Source: Paenibacillus sp. Root444D2 (GTDB lineage Bacteria > Bacillota > Bacilli > Paenibacillales > NBRC-103111). From it: a DNA stretch of 64,000 nucleotides. A program made the translations under genes and the position numbers. The notes below the pieces were generated by a model. That model saw nothing but the letters and a program-made list of their open reading frames with translations, did no database searches and was not told where the DNA came from. The stretch spans positions 1-64,000 of the forward strand of contig NZ_LMEO01000011.1 in NCBI RefSeq assembly GCF_001426375.1. Reading direction: 5' to 3'. Positions within the stretch are counted from its first letter, which is position 1; every line of letters starts with the position of its first letter. Positions 17,487 to 25,849 of the stretch are shown piece by piece.

Positions 17487-17549
17487 TCGATGGAACATCG
17501 GCAAAATGCTTGATTGGCAAGGTTTTATAATATGATCAATGCTATATTT

Positions 17550-17580
17550 AATCACGGCTGCTATGAGCAGGCGTGATTAT
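17550..17580 (+). terminator. Terminator after the 35-residue gene
   Basis: AATCACG-CTGC pairs with GCAG-CGTGATT around a TATGA loop, followed by ATTTGCG. The T tract is weak. Confidence 0.6.
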
Positions 17581-17709
17581 TTGCGTTAACCATAATAAGT
17601 ATGATGATATATTATGTTTAGTTGCTTGACATAAGTAAGTATATTGAAGTATTATACGAACATAAAGTTTATGACTTTAAAAAAGTTAGTAATGAAAGGG
17701 GAAATAAGA

Positions 17710-18129
17710 GTGAAAAATAATGTTCATATTGGCGCATTGATACTAAGAGTGCTGTTAGGAATTACCTTCTTTGCTCATGGGGTTGATAAGTATCAAGGAG
17801 GTATTGGCAATATAGCAGGCTGGTTTGAAAGTATCGGTATACCAGGCTTTATGGCTTATGTCGTTGCAACGATTGAAGTGATAGGGGGCCTAGCACTAAT
17901 ACTAGGATTCGGTACACGTATTATATCCGCATTAATGGCTATCATCCTTCTAGTCGCTACTTTTAAAGTAAAATTAGCCGTCGGATTCTTCGGAAATGGC
18001 CAAATGGCTGGATACGAACTGGATCTTTCCATGATTGCGGCTGCAATTTATCTTCTCTTAAATGGCAGTTATGTCATCTCAATTGATTCTTTATTCAAAA
18101 AGGGTCAAAAACCAACACAAGTTATGTAA
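17710..18129 (+). CDS. DoxX-family membrane protein
   Basis: A 139-residue protein with four predicted membrane helices and the DoxX features LRVLLGITFFAHGVDKYQGG near the N-terminus and EVIGGLALILGFGTR in the middle. DoxX proteins are quinone-linked or redox-stress membrane proteins of poorly defined function. The GTG at 17710 has AAAGGGG eight bases upstream; an ATG at 17644 lacks one. Single gene with a strong terminator. Confidence 0.85.
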   Translation: MKNNVHIGALILRVLLGITFFAHGVDKYQGGIGNIAGWFESIGIPGFMAYVVATIEVIGGLALILGFGTRIISALMAIILLVATFKVKLAVGFFGNGQMAGYELDLSMIAAAIYLLLNGSYVISIDSLFKKGQKPTQVM

Positions 18130-18195
18130 TGTTTCTTTCTTAACGGTAGCTCGTGCGATTAAAGCAGGCTTAACTAGTTAATTACGGAATATAAG

Positions 18196-18235
18196 AAGTG
18201 ACAGCTAGTCAGATATTGACTGCTGTCACTTTTTT
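18196..18235 (+). terminator. Terminator after doxX-like gene
   Basis: AAGTGACAGC pairs with GCTGTCACTT over 10 bp, followed by T6. Confidence 0.9.
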
Positions 18236-18327
18236 CATTTGCAGATGAAGTTAGATCGATCATTTGATTGGTTAATGGTATACTGTGCTTGTTAAAACCT
18301 ACCATTTCGTAAGGAAGGATACAACCA

Positions 18328-19002
18328 ATGTCATCTGCTATGCTTGAGAAAGTCCCGCATATTGTATCGTGCTTCCCCAGCTTGTCCGATATTTCTGTGC
18401 AGGACTGGAGCGATGAGGGAATTATAATGTTAGATTTACAGCCTAGCTTTGTATTTGAAGAGGGTCAGTTCTTGGAGCATGCCGTTCTAATTCTGGAAGG
18501 TACTGTAAGAATGTATAAAATCAGCGGAAGCGGAAGAGAGATCACCTTGTATCGAGTCAATGGCGGGGAATGCTGTCCCCTCATGATGTCCAGCATTCTC
18601 GGCGAGACCGAATATGAAGCTTCTGCCTGCATCGAAAAGCCTTGCACTGTAGTTGCTATTCCAGTTGACGTGTTTAAAGATTGGATGGACCGTTACAAAA
18701 GCTTTCGACAGTTTATTTTCAGAATGTTCGCCAAACGAATTATCATAATGTCCAACTTACTGGATAGCATCAACTTCAAATCAATCCGCGGCCGGGTAGC
18801 GGAATATCTGGTTGAGATGACCGAGGATGGACGCGATAACCTTACCATCACGCATGATACCCTATCCATTGAGCTTGGAACGGCCCGCGAAGTCATCAGC
18901 AGAACGCTGAAATCGCTCGAGAAAGAAGGGCTGCTGCAATTATCCAGAGGACAGATTTCTCATATACTGCGTCAGGACTTGAAAAAATATATAGAACAAT
19001 AA
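18328..19002 (+). CDS. Crp/Fnr-family transcriptional regulator
   Basis: A 224-residue regulator with an N-terminal cyclic-nucleotide-binding-like beta-barrel (~20-130) and a C-terminal winged helix (LSIELGTAREVISRTLKSLEKEGLLQL, ~170-200). The dimer helix is near 130-155. Cysteines occur at CFPSL, GGECCPLM and ASACIEKPC, but not in the N-terminal spacing of Fnr iron-sulphur clusters, so a redox or other signal is uncertain. GTAREVISR is the DNA-reading helix shared with anaerobic/NO regulators. It sits 134 bases before the DUF2892 gene, which it may control. Confidence 0.88.
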   Translation: MSSAMLEKVPHIVSCFPSLSDISVQDWSDEGIIMLDLQPSFVFEEGQFLEHAVLILEGTVRMYKISGSGREITLYRVNGGECCPLMMSSILGETEYEASACIEKPCTVVAIPVDVFKDWMDRYKSFRQFIFRMFAKRIIIMSNLLDSINFKSIRGRVAEYLVEMTEDGRDNLTITHDTLSIELGTAREVISRTLKSLEKEGLLQLSRGQISHILRQDLKKYIEQ

Positions 19003-19136
19003 ATGCAGCTAATATTACCTCCAAACGTTTATTTTATTGCTATGTGACAAAGTTACGGTTCTATCTAAACGCTTTTGTTATGATCGTAATCAGAAACACA
19101 ATAAAACAAACCAATACAATATGGAGGTAATAGAAT

Positions 19137-19328
19137 ATGAAAAATGTTGGCGGAACTGATCGTGTGATTCGTATTATTCTAGGTGTAGCGTTATTGTCTT
19201 TGTTTTACTTCTTACCTGGTTACTGGAAATTAGCAGGATTGATTTCACTTCCGTTTCTTATTACAGGCATTGCGCAAAAATGTGCGATTAATCAAATGCT
19301 TGGCCGTAATACTTGCAAAATTCGTTAA
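19137..19328 (+). CDS. DUF2892 (YgaP-like) small membrane protein
   Basis: A 63-residue protein with two membrane helices and the DUF2892 pattern: NVGGTDRVIRIILG at the N-terminus, then a CAINQMLGRNTC ending with two cysteines. These domains occur alone or fused to rhodanese in YgaP. GGAGGTAATAGAAT precedes the ATG. The upstream region has TGTGACaaagtTAC, a half-match to Crp/Fnr sites, so the neighbouring regulator may act here. Confidence 0.8.
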   Translation: MKNVGGTDRVIRIILGVALLSLFYFLPGYWKLAGLISLPFLITGIAQKCAINQMLGRNTCKIR

Positions 19329-19347
19329 GTGTGGAAAAAGGAATGAG

Positions 19348-19750
19348 GGATGTCCCAGAGTTTTCCTCGAGAGCTCTGCGAGCCAAAACTCGTTAACAGA
19401 GTTTGAGAAGCCGGAAATCAACTTCTCGGTAGGCTGTCTTGTGCGTCCGTTCAGAATAAGTGCGGAAAACGCGCTTATTCTGGAGCGAACGAACCAATAA
19501 GCGCGTTTTCCGCGCTTTCAGTGAGACCTCGCCGAGCTGACAGAGTCTGAGAAGCTGATAATCGACTTCTCAGCAAACCATCCTGCGCGTCTGTTCAGAA
19601 TAAGCGTGGAAAACGCGCTTATTCTGGAGCGTACGAACTAATAAGCGCGTTTTCCGCGCTTTCAGTGAGTCCTCGCCGAGCCGACAGAGTCTGAGAAGCT
19701 GATTTAAACTAGATGTCCCTCAAGGGTTCATAACCCTTTTGGGACATCCC
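19348..19750. repeat. Intergenic repeat element: 144-bp tandem units bracketed by a 10-bp inverted repeat
   Basis: GGGATGTCCC (19348-19357) and GGGACATCCC (19741-19750) are exact inverted repeats at the ends. Inside are two full 144-bp tandem copies (19400-19543 and 19544-19687), a 16-base start of a third, and a degenerate piece before the first. Each copy contains a large stem made from (G)GAAAACGCGCTTATT and AATAAGCGCGTTTTCC separated by ~16 bases, plus CAGAATAAGCG/CGCTTATTCTG pairing. No convincing gene lies within. Confidence 0.8.
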
Positions 19751-19758
19751 CTTTTTTT
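19712..19758 (+). terminator. Strong terminator at the end of the repeat element
   Basis: GATGTCCC/GGGACATC and AAGGGTT/AACCCTT stack around CATA, followed by CCC and T7. It uses the same GATGTCCC word as the left end of the element. Confidence 0.85.
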
Positions 19759-19840
19759 ATCTTCAGAAGTTAGTATAAGATGATGGATTGTAGGAGATAA
19801 ATATTTCGTGATATTTCCAATTACTAAGGAGTGAACTGAT

Positions 19841-20257
19841 ATGAATAAATTGTATACAGCAACGGCAACGGCTGAGGGCGGAAGAGAGGGTAAAGTCACT
19901 TCCAGCGACGGGGTCATTGACTTAGAATTGAGAGTTCCTAAGGAATTAGGGGGTCCTGGCGGACATGCAACCAATCCGGAGCAGCTGTTCGCGGCCGGTT
20001 ATGCCGCATGTTTCGATAGCGCTTTGAAGCTAATCATCAGGACGAAGAAAGTCCAAGTGGAGAGCACCAAAGTTACCGCGAGTATTACCATTGGCAAGGA
20101 TGGGAGTGGCGGCTATGAGTTGGCAGCCAAATTGGATGTTTCCGTCAATGGCGTCGAAGCCGATATTGCCAAGGAATTGGTTGAAGCCGCTCATCAATTT
20201 TGCACATATTCCAAAGCAACCAAGGGAAATATCGAAGTTGAGGTAAACGTTGTATAA
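19841..20257 (+). CDS. Organic hydroperoxide resistance protein (Ohr/OsmC family)
   Basis: A 138-residue thiol peroxidase that reduces organic hydroperoxides in the cytosol. Both catalytic cysteines are present: C57 in AACFDSAL and C121 in HQFCTYSKAT. The N-terminal LYTATATAEGGREGKV and the GGPGGHATNPEQLFAAGYA loop with its reactive arginine region place it in Ohr rather than OsmC. No ohrR-type regulator adjoins it. Strong terminator follows. Confidence 0.93.
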   Translation: MNKLYTATATAEGGREGKVTSSDGVIDLELRVPKELGGPGGHATNPEQLFAAGYAACFDSALKLIIRTKKVQVESTKVTASITIGKDGSGGYELAAKLDVSVNGVEADIAKELVEAAHQFCTYSKATKGNIEVEVNVV

Positions 20258-20286
20258 AAAATGAATTGAATGAGCAGATGCATTAC

Positions 20287-20329
20287 AAATAAGCAGGATT
20301 CGCTGTTAGCGATCCTGCTTATTTTTTTG
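20287..20329 (+). terminator. Terminator after the ohr gene
   Basis: AAATAAGCAGGAT pairs with ATCCTGCTTATTT over 13 bp and leads into T7. Confidence 0.93.
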
Positions 20330-20472
20330 TCAAAAAATGAGTTGAAAATAAAGGTTGCGGTCAAATAAGTTGTTAATAGTCTTGTAATCTATTATTTGTA
20401 AAAGTAGATGATGCAAGTGATATAATAGTCTTGTTGATTTACATATTCTGGTGTGTAGAAGGAGAGACATGA

Positions 20473-21903
20473 ATGAGTGCTATTCGATCCCTACCAAGAA
20501 GTCAGCCTGAGCGTCAAGGTATTGCGTCTTCCTCAATTACGAGCTTTTTAAAAGAAGTTAAAGACCGCAGTCTAGAGCTTCACAGCTTCATGCTCGTCCG
20601 ACACGGGCACGTTGTTTCAGAAGGATGGTGGACACCTTATTTGCCAGAACGTCCTCATATGCTGTTTTCTTTAAGTAAAAGCTTTGCTTCAACAGCCATC
20701 GGATTGTTAGTGGGAGAAGGGCGAATCTCGCTCGATGACCGGGTTGTCTCCTTTTTCCCTGAGGATATGCCGCCAGAAGTTTCACCTCATCTAGCTGCGA
20801 TGACCATTCGACACTTACTTATGATGGGTACAGGACATGCAGCAGATACATCAGGGAAGATGCAGTCAACAGAAAACTGGATTAACAATTTCTTAAACCT
20901 TCCCGTGGAACATGAGCCAGGTACGCATTTCGTGTATAACAGCGGGGCGACCTACATGCTTTCGGCCATTTTGCAGAAGGTAACTGATCAAACGTTACTG
21001 GAATATTTGCAGCCGCGACTGTTGGAACCGCTGGATATCCAAGGTGCCACTTGGGAAAGCTGCCCCCGCGGCATCCACATTGGCGGCTGGGGAATGAAGA
21101 TCAAAACAGAGGATATTGCCAAGTTTGGACAGCTATATCTACAAAAAGGTCAATGGGCTGGGTACCAGCTCATTCCTGAGTCGTGGGTAGAAGAAGCGAC
21201 AACGAAGCAAATTTCTAATGACTCCAGCACCAATAATGACTGGGCTCAAGGGTATGGGTATCAATTCTGGAGATGCCGTCACGGCGCTTATCGAGGCGAC
21301 GGGGCTTTCGGGCAGTTCTGCGTTGTTCTCCCGGAGCAGGATGCCGTCATCGCGATAACGTCCGGAGTGAATAACATGCAAGACGTTCTTGATACGATTT
21401 GGGAGCATTTGCTGCCTGCCATGAAATCCGAAATGCTGTCTGTGGACCTGGAAGCCTCTGAGTCACTAACCAATGCGCTGCAAGGCCTTAGCTTGGAACC
21501 GCCACGAGTTCTTTTAAACTCAACGCTGGAGACCAGCCTTTCGGGAATCGAGTTCGAGTTAGAAGAAAATGAGGAACAAATTCAAACACTTTCGATTGAT
21601 TTTACTGAGAATTCGGCCAACGTTACGATTCAAAATAACACCGGAAAACATACGGTTTGCTTTGGTAGAAACGAATGGTTTGAAGGAACGTATACGCTGC
21701 ATATGAGACAGGAAAATGTGGCAGTCGGCTCGGCAACATGGCAGGATTCGAATACACTCTTGTTAACGTTAAGATACGTGGAAGCGCCATTTTGCGTGAC
21801 TGTAGTATGTACGTTCAATGATGGAAGCTTGCAAATGCAATTTCGACAGAACGTTTCGTTCGGCAATGAGGAACCTAAGTGGATTAAAGGAAAAATTAGA
21901 TGA
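20473..21903 (+). CDS. Serine hydrolase of the beta-lactamase/EstB (class C-like) family
   Basis: A 476-residue cytosolic protein without a signal peptide. The SxxK motif is SLSK at 66-69, the tyrosine motif is YNSG at 156-159, and HGAYRGDGAFGQ takes the place of the KTG loop. The last ~140 residues form an extra beta-rich domain. Such proteins are esterases or peptidases more often than true beta-lactamases. An 11-base word, AATAGTCTTGT, occurs at 20374 and again at 20424 across a TATAAT. Single gene. Confidence 0.85.
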   Translation: MSAIRSLPRSQPERQGIASSSITSFLKEVKDRSLELHSFMLVRHGHVVSEGWWTPYLPERPHMLFSLSKSFASTAIGLLVGEGRISLDDRVVSFFPEDMPPEVSPHLAAMTIRHLLMMGTGHAADTSGKMQSTENWINNFLNLPVEHEPGTHFVYNSGATYMLSAILQKVTDQTLLEYLQPRLLEPLDIQGATWESCPRGIHIGGWGMKIKTEDIAKFGQLYLQKGQWAGYQLIPESWVEEATTKQISNDSSTNNDWAQGYGYQFWRCRHGAYRGDGAFGQFCVVLPEQDAVIAITSGVNNMQDVLDTIWEHLLPAMKSEMLSVDLEASESLTNALQGLSLEPPRVLLNSTLETSLSGIEFELEENEEQIQTLSIDFTENSANVTIQNNTGKHTVCFGRNEWFEGTYTLHMRQENVAVGSATWQDSNTLLLTLRYVEAPFCVTVVCTFNDGSLQMQFRQNVSFGNEEPKWIKGKIR

Positions 21904-21920
21904 ACGATTGGTGAATAAGA

Positions 21921-21955
21921 AAAAGGTCAGTCTGCAGCAGCAGACTGACCTTTTT
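21921..21955. terminator. Bidirectional terminator
   Basis: AAAAGGTCAGTCTG and CAGACTGACCTTTTT pair perfectly. The A run on the left and T run on the right serve the hydrolase gene and the converging AraC gene. Confidence 0.92.
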
Positions 21956-21963
21956 CTATATAC

Positions 21964-22800
21964 TTAAGTCACCAGATAAGACCGATTTCGATAATCTCGG
22001 GGAGAGCAGCCGGCGTAGGCTCTGAATTGCTTATTAAAAGAACTCAATGACTGAAAACCGCTTCTTTCAGCGATTTCGATAATCGAATACTCTGATGTGC
22101 GCAGTAAATCCATGGCAGACTGAATTCGCAGCTGATTCACAAAATCATGCGGCGACAAGCCCGTAAGTGATCGAAACTCGCGATAATAGAACGAGCGCCC
22201 GACACCCGCCCGACGGGCAAGCTCATCGCCATCAAGTGCCTCCAGATAATGGCTAAGAATATATCCGACGGATTCTGATATCGTGTTCGTTCCTCTCGGA
22301 GCCGCTTGATCCATTTGATCGCTAAAGAATCCGTCCACTTGTAATAAAATATCTATCAAGTGCATGTACTGACGCGTAACCCATGCCGTTTGCCCTTGCT
22401 CCTGTGCTTCCGCAGCGGAACGCGCAGCTTTTGCAATTGCCTTGGCGTAAGTCGTATCCCCCGGAATGAGCGGGGACATACCTCGCCCAGCATAAAACGG
22501 CATTAGCAGCCTGCTGCCATCGGGAAGCTTCAAAACCGGTGACGGTGTAAAAAGCACTAGGATCGCTTCGAATGGTTGATCTGTATTCGCATAGCTCCAG
22601 TGCGGTTCGAAAGGTCGACACAGGAACACGTCTCCCGGTTGACCGTGGTAGATGCGATCGCCGAATCGGTACTCCAACTCATGATCAAGCAGCACGCCGA
22701 TTTCCAAGCAATCATGGACATGCAGATCGTGTTCCTCATCTGATCCCCAGACGCGGCTAAAGGCAAAAGAGCGTGTCAGCCTCAACTGCTCCACATACAT
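21964..22800 (-). CDS. AraC-family regulator
   Basis: A 278-residue regulator. The N-terminal cupin-like sensor (HDLHVHDCLEIGVLL ... HGQPGDVFLCRPFEPH) fills about 20-110, and the two helix-turn-helix units (GDELARRAGVGRSFYYREFRS; SIIEIAERSGFQSLSSFNKQFRA) about 185-270. The start at 22800 follows a GGGGGGGA site; longer readings from 22995 would run through the divergent promoter region. It faces away from an oxidoreductase and an isomerase, which it probably activates. Confidence 0.9.
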   Translation of the reverse strand: MYVEQLRLTRSFAFSRVWGSDEEHDLHVHDCLEIGVLLDHELEYRFGDRIYHGQPGDVFLCRPFEPHWSYANTDQPFEAILVLFTPSPVLKLPDGSRLLMPFYAGRGMSPLIPGDTTYAKAIAKAARSAAEAQEQGQTAWVTRQYMHLIDILLQVDGFFSDQMDQAAPRGTNTISESVGYILSHYLEALDGDELARRAGVGRSFYYREFRSLTGLSPHDFVNQLRIQSAMDLLRTSEYSIIEIAERSGFQSLSSFNKQFRAYAGCSPRDYRNRSYLVT

Positions 22801-22933
22801 CCAAATCCCCCCCAAGTCATTATACCTTTTTCTGCTCGTGGACAAAATGACAAGTTTACTGCGCATTTTGAAGAGAATCGCAATTTCGTGATGTGATACA
22901 TTAGGGTCATATTTGAAATTGGAGGTTACCTTT

Positions 22934-24040
22934 ATGCGCTTGTATTTAATTGGAGCCGGTGTCATAGCACGCACGCATGCTGAGGCAGCAGCCAAGCTTC
23001 CTCAAGCGGTCGAGCTTCGGGTAGCTGACCCGAATGCGGAAGCGCTGAAGTCGTTTCTCAGCAGCTTTCCAGAAAGCATTACATTTGCGGATGCCGAGCA
23101 AATGCTATCCTCTGAACCGCCGCTTGATGATGATATTGTGATCGTAGCTACGCCTCCATTTGCCCACTTAGAGGGGACGCGTCTTGCGTTGAAATCTGGT
23201 CGGCATACGCTATGCGAAAAGCCGTTCGCCATGTACGATGAAGAAGCGGAAGAGATGCTTCTTCTGGCAGAAGCAGAAGGAAAGCTGCTTGGCTGCTGCA
23301 GTGTACGTTATAAGGGCATGCTCCATAACGAAGCTGTTAAGAATGTCATTCGATCTGGCGCGCTTGGCGATATCTATCACGCTACGTTCGTTAACAAATG
23401 GACGCGCAGTCGTGCAGGAATCGAGTACCAGCCAGCTAGCCGTTGGTTTCTCGACAAAAGCAAAAGTGGCGGCGGCATTCTCATGGACTGGGGTCCCTAT
23501 GATTTCGCCACCTTAATCGATGTGCTGGATCCTGCTGAAATTGAGGTCAGCAGCGCTTGGACGGCGAAGCCCCAAACAGCCGCAGATCCTCAAGATGTTG
23601 TGTACGATGTTGAGCACCATGTGGGTGCGCAATTAACGTTTCGGTCTCGTTCAAATGCCCGTCCAATCGCCATTCATTACGAAAGAGGCACGTGCACTCA
23701 CGGGAGTGAGCAGTTTATCGGCGAAATCGAGGGCACACTCGGTGCTCTCCGCTGGACGCCATTTGACTCGCGTCAACCGGTTTTTTTCAGGAGAGACCAT
23801 GATGGGGTTGTTGTGGAAGAAATTGTAGATCCGGGGCCACGCGGACCTTACACCGTTATGGATCACCCGCTTATACATTTCTATAACCAAGTCAACGCTT
23901 TGCCGTCACATGCGAACGTAGGTCGAAGAGCCGTCGATCATTTCCTATGTATTGGCGCTTTATATAAATGTGCAGATTCCGGAGAAAAGCAGTTAGTGAC
24001 TGTAGCGCAGGCAACAGATGCAAGGGAGGCTTCAGAATGA
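22934..24040 (+). CDS. Gfo/Idh/MocA-family oxidoreductase
   Basis: A 368-residue NAD(P)-dependent dehydrogenase with the N-terminal Rossmann motif GAGVIARTHA, the CEKPF catalytic lysine motif, and a DWGPYDFATLID segment in the substrate domain. GGAGGTT precedes the ATG at 22934. Its TGA overlaps the ATG of the next gene, so the two are co-translated. It likely acts with the isomerase on a sugar or cyclitol; substrate unknown. Confidence 0.88.
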   Translation: MRLYLIGAGVIARTHAEAAAKLPQAVELRVADPNAEALKSFLSSFPESITFADAEQMLSSEPPLDDDIVIVATPPFAHLEGTRLALKSGRHTLCEKPFAMYDEEAEEMLLLAEAEGKLLGCCSVRYKGMLHNEAVKNVIRSGALGDIYHATFVNKWTRSRAGIEYQPASRWFLDKSKSGGGILMDWGPYDFATLIDVLDPAEIEVSSAWTAKPQTAADPQDVVYDVEHHVGAQLTFRSRSNARPIAIHYERGTCTHGSEQFIGEIEGTLGALRWTPFDSRQPVFFRRDHDGVVVEEIVDPGPRGPYTVMDHPLIHFYNQVNALPSHANVGRRAVDHFLCIGALYKCADSGEKQLVTVAQATDAREASE

Positions 24041-24834
24041 ATATTCGCGGCTTTTCGAGCAACATGTATGGTTGGTTTGAACGATGGAAGTCAGATGGTA
24101 AGGAGCCAGTGTGGGACGATTTGTACCGTGCCTGCGCTGAAGCGGGTCTTGACGCTGTCGAGACGGATGCTACACCTGAGAAGCTGGCACTAGCCCGTAC
24201 TTTCGGACTAACAGTTTCCGCTTCCTATATCGGTCTTTCTCTGCATGGCGAGTATGCAGATCTTGAAGCGGAAGTTCTTCCTTATGCAGAACGGCTCGCC
24301 GCTGCGGGCGGTACCGATCTGCTCGTCAACGCTGACCCCTATGGCGGTTGGAAGCATCCGCTGCCAAAGCCGGAGGAGCTTGTCCAGCGACAAGGAGACA
24401 ACTTGTCTCGTCTTGCCGACAAGCTAAGCCCATTTGGACTGCAGCTCTCGCTGCACAATCATGCGGCGGATCGCCATAATGCTGAGGCTGATTTGCGCTC
24501 TGTTGTGCATTTCGCCGACAAAGCAGTTGGCCTTTGCGTTGATACGGGCTGGGCGCATGTAGCAGGCTGTGATCCGGTTGCTTGGGTGCGCTCATATCCT
24601 GAACGCATCAAAGCCTTTCACCTGCGCAACCAACGTGGCCGCGTTCCGGCCGAGGATGTGACCGAAGGGGACATTGACATGCGGGTCTTGCTGGAAGCAG
24701 CAGCCCATGCAAACTATGGAGGTTGGATAGCGCTCGAGCTATGGCATCCGCCAGAAACGAACCCTGCGCGTACGATGACTGAGGACGTGCAGCGGTCCAT
24801 CGCTTTTTTACGGGAGATAGTGGGAAATCTGTAG
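24037..24834 (+). CDS. Sugar phosphate isomerase/epimerase (xylose isomerase-like TIM barrel)
   Basis: A 265-residue TIM-barrel protein of the AP endonuclease 2/IolE family. Metal-ligand motifs are visible in order: VETDAT, LHNHAADRH, GLCVDTGWAHVAG, KAFHLRNQRG and IALELWHP. It overlaps the oxidoreductase by ATGA and has GGGAGG upstream. Family members isomerise or epimerise keto sugars, or dehydrate inosose. Confidence 0.85.
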   Translation: MNIRGFSSNMYGWFERWKSDGKEPVWDDLYRACAEAGLDAVETDATPEKLALARTFGLTVSASYIGLSLHGEYADLEAEVLPYAERLAAAGGTDLLVNADPYGGWKHPLPKPEELVQRQGDNLSRLADKLSPFGLQLSLHNHAADRHNAEADLRSVVHFADKAVGLCVDTGWAHVAGCDPVAWVRSYPERIKAFHLRNQRGRVPAEDVTEGDIDMRVLLEAAAHANYGGWIALELWHPPETNPARTMTEDVQRSIAFLREIVGNL

Positions 24835-24892
24835 GGGAAATGATTCGATTCTATCGAATGACTATGGATTTAGTAACAGTTGAGGTGAAAAT

Positions 24893-25064
24893 ATGGCAGT
24901 TGTTAAAGCCAGGGATTAGGATGTTGCACTTTTGGCAAGGCTGCTTCGTGCGGAAGCTGAAGGTGAAGGCAAACCTGGCTTGATGATGGTCGGAAATGTT
25001 GGACCCTCCTACATGGCATAATCAGCCTTTTGTAGGGCGTTATAAGAAGCATTGCTTTTATTAA
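24893..25064 (+). pseudogene. Remnant of a cwlJ-like spore cortex hydrolase
   Basis: Reading from the ATG at 24893 (with GAGGTG upstream) gives MAVVKARD, an in-frame TAG, then DVALLARLLRAEAEGEGK and GLMMVGNVG, which is the start of the SleB/CwlJ hydrolase domain including the catalytic Glu region. In another frame, from about 25008, TWHNQPFVGRYKKHCFY with a stop resembles a CwlJ C-terminus. The middle of about 80-100 residues is missing. So the gene carries a nonsense codon, an internal deletion and a frame change, and is dead. Confidence 0.75.
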
Positions 25065-25197
25065 CCATTAGGAAAAGAGTGCGAAAATATTTATAAAACT
25101 TACTGAAACAAATGTAAACCAATAGGAGCCGAGAGTTTCGAGGTAGTGCTTGAGGGCACCCCCTTTCTAATAAGGGCTATATCCGCGATGCGTGTGG

Positions 25198-25535
25198 CTT
25201 GTAACGATGTTTTACATCGTTGCAGATGTCTCTGCCGTGTCTGTTGCGCGCTAGAACGATGATTTTCATCGTTGCAGATGAAAACAGTGCTGGCTCCTGC
25301 GCTACGTGCAACTTGTAACGATGTTTTACATCGTTGCAGATGTCTCTGCCGTGGCTGTCGCACGTTGCAACGATGATTTTCATCGTTGCAGATGAAAACA
25401 GTGCTGGCAGCCGCGCTGTGTGTGGCTTGTAACGATGTTTTACATCGTTACAGATGTCTCTGCCGTGGTTGTCGCACGTTGCAACGATGATTTTCATCAT
25501 TACAGATGAAAATAGTGCTGGCTCCCGCGTTTCGT
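25198..25535. repeat. 114-bp tandem repeat array with six hairpins
   Basis: Three tandem copies start at 25198, 25312 and 25426, exactly 114 bases apart. Each carries two hairpins with the same arms: AACGATG-TTTTA-CATCGTT and AACGATGA-TTTT-CATCGTT, followed by GCAGATGTCTCTGC, itself a short stem. The third copy has substitutions in its arms (CATCATTAC) and fades near 25535. Because 114 is divisible by three, minus-strand frames stay open across it, but none has a start signal. Confidence 0.85.
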
Positions 25536-25605
25536 GGAAGGAAGCACAATGTAGAACAGAAGAGGGGTGGGTGAGGGTGGAAAGGCGCTTTGCGGTGGGC
25601 CGCCT

Positions 25606-25654
25606 TTGAAGTCGTGTTTATACCGCATAATAAATTCAAAGAACACGACTTCAA
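25606..25654. repeat. 13-bp perfect inverted repeat
   Basis: TTGAAGTCGTGTT (25606-25618) and AACACGACTTCAA (25642-25654) flank a 23-base loop. Just upstream, AAAGGCG (25581) and CGCCTTT (25601) form another short stem. Function unknown; no protein remnant recognised here. Confidence 0.6.
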
Positions 25655-25719
25655 CAGCGGTTGGAACCCCACATTCATCGCTCCCCGTGCTCAAAATGTA
25701 TGGGTTTACACGAAAAAGG

Positions 25720-25752
25720 ACCGTCAGGATGATCTTCCCTGACGGTTTTTTT
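25720..25752 (+). terminator. Terminator upstream of the aminopeptidase operon
   Basis: ACCGTCAGG pairs with CCTGACGGT, followed by T7. No intact plus-strand gene lies directly before it, so it may end transcription through the repeat array or the dead cwlJ gene. Confidence 0.9.
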
Positions 25753-25757
25753 ATTTC

Positions 25758-25819
25758 TTGACAGTTGGCACGATATGGAACAATAATAAAAATAATAAAA
25801 CGACTGGTCAGTCTTTATT
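25758..25819 (+). promoter_or_regulatory. Promoter with TetR-type operator
   Basis: TTGACA (25758-25763), 18 bases, then AATAAT (25782-25787) form a promoter. Just downstream, 25794-25819 is a dyad: AATAAA and TTTATT outside, GACT-GGTC-AGTC inside, the layout bound by TetR-family dimers. Because the TetR gene is second in this operon, self-repression is likely. Confidence 0.65.
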
Positions 25820-25849
25820 ATTTGAAATTTATCTCGAAGGAGGATTTCA

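Noticed and set aside
18328..19002. Fnr-type oxygen sensor with an iron-sulphur cluster
   Set aside because: The cysteines are not in the spacing needed for the cluster, so only the general Crp/Fnr family is assigned.
20473..21903. Beta-lactamase resistance gene
   Set aside because: There is no signal peptide, the KTG motif is replaced, and a C-terminal domain is added. An esterase/peptidase of the same superfamily is more likely.
25198..25535. CRISPR-like array
   Set aside because: The units are 114 bp, nearly identical throughout, with no short repeat and unique spacer pattern and no cas genes in the window.
25100..25694. Several open minus-strand frames coding 38-residue repeats over the hairpin array
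   Set aside because: The 114-bp period is divisible by three, so any frame without a stop in one unit stays open. None has a ribosome site, and the hairpins explain the sequence better.
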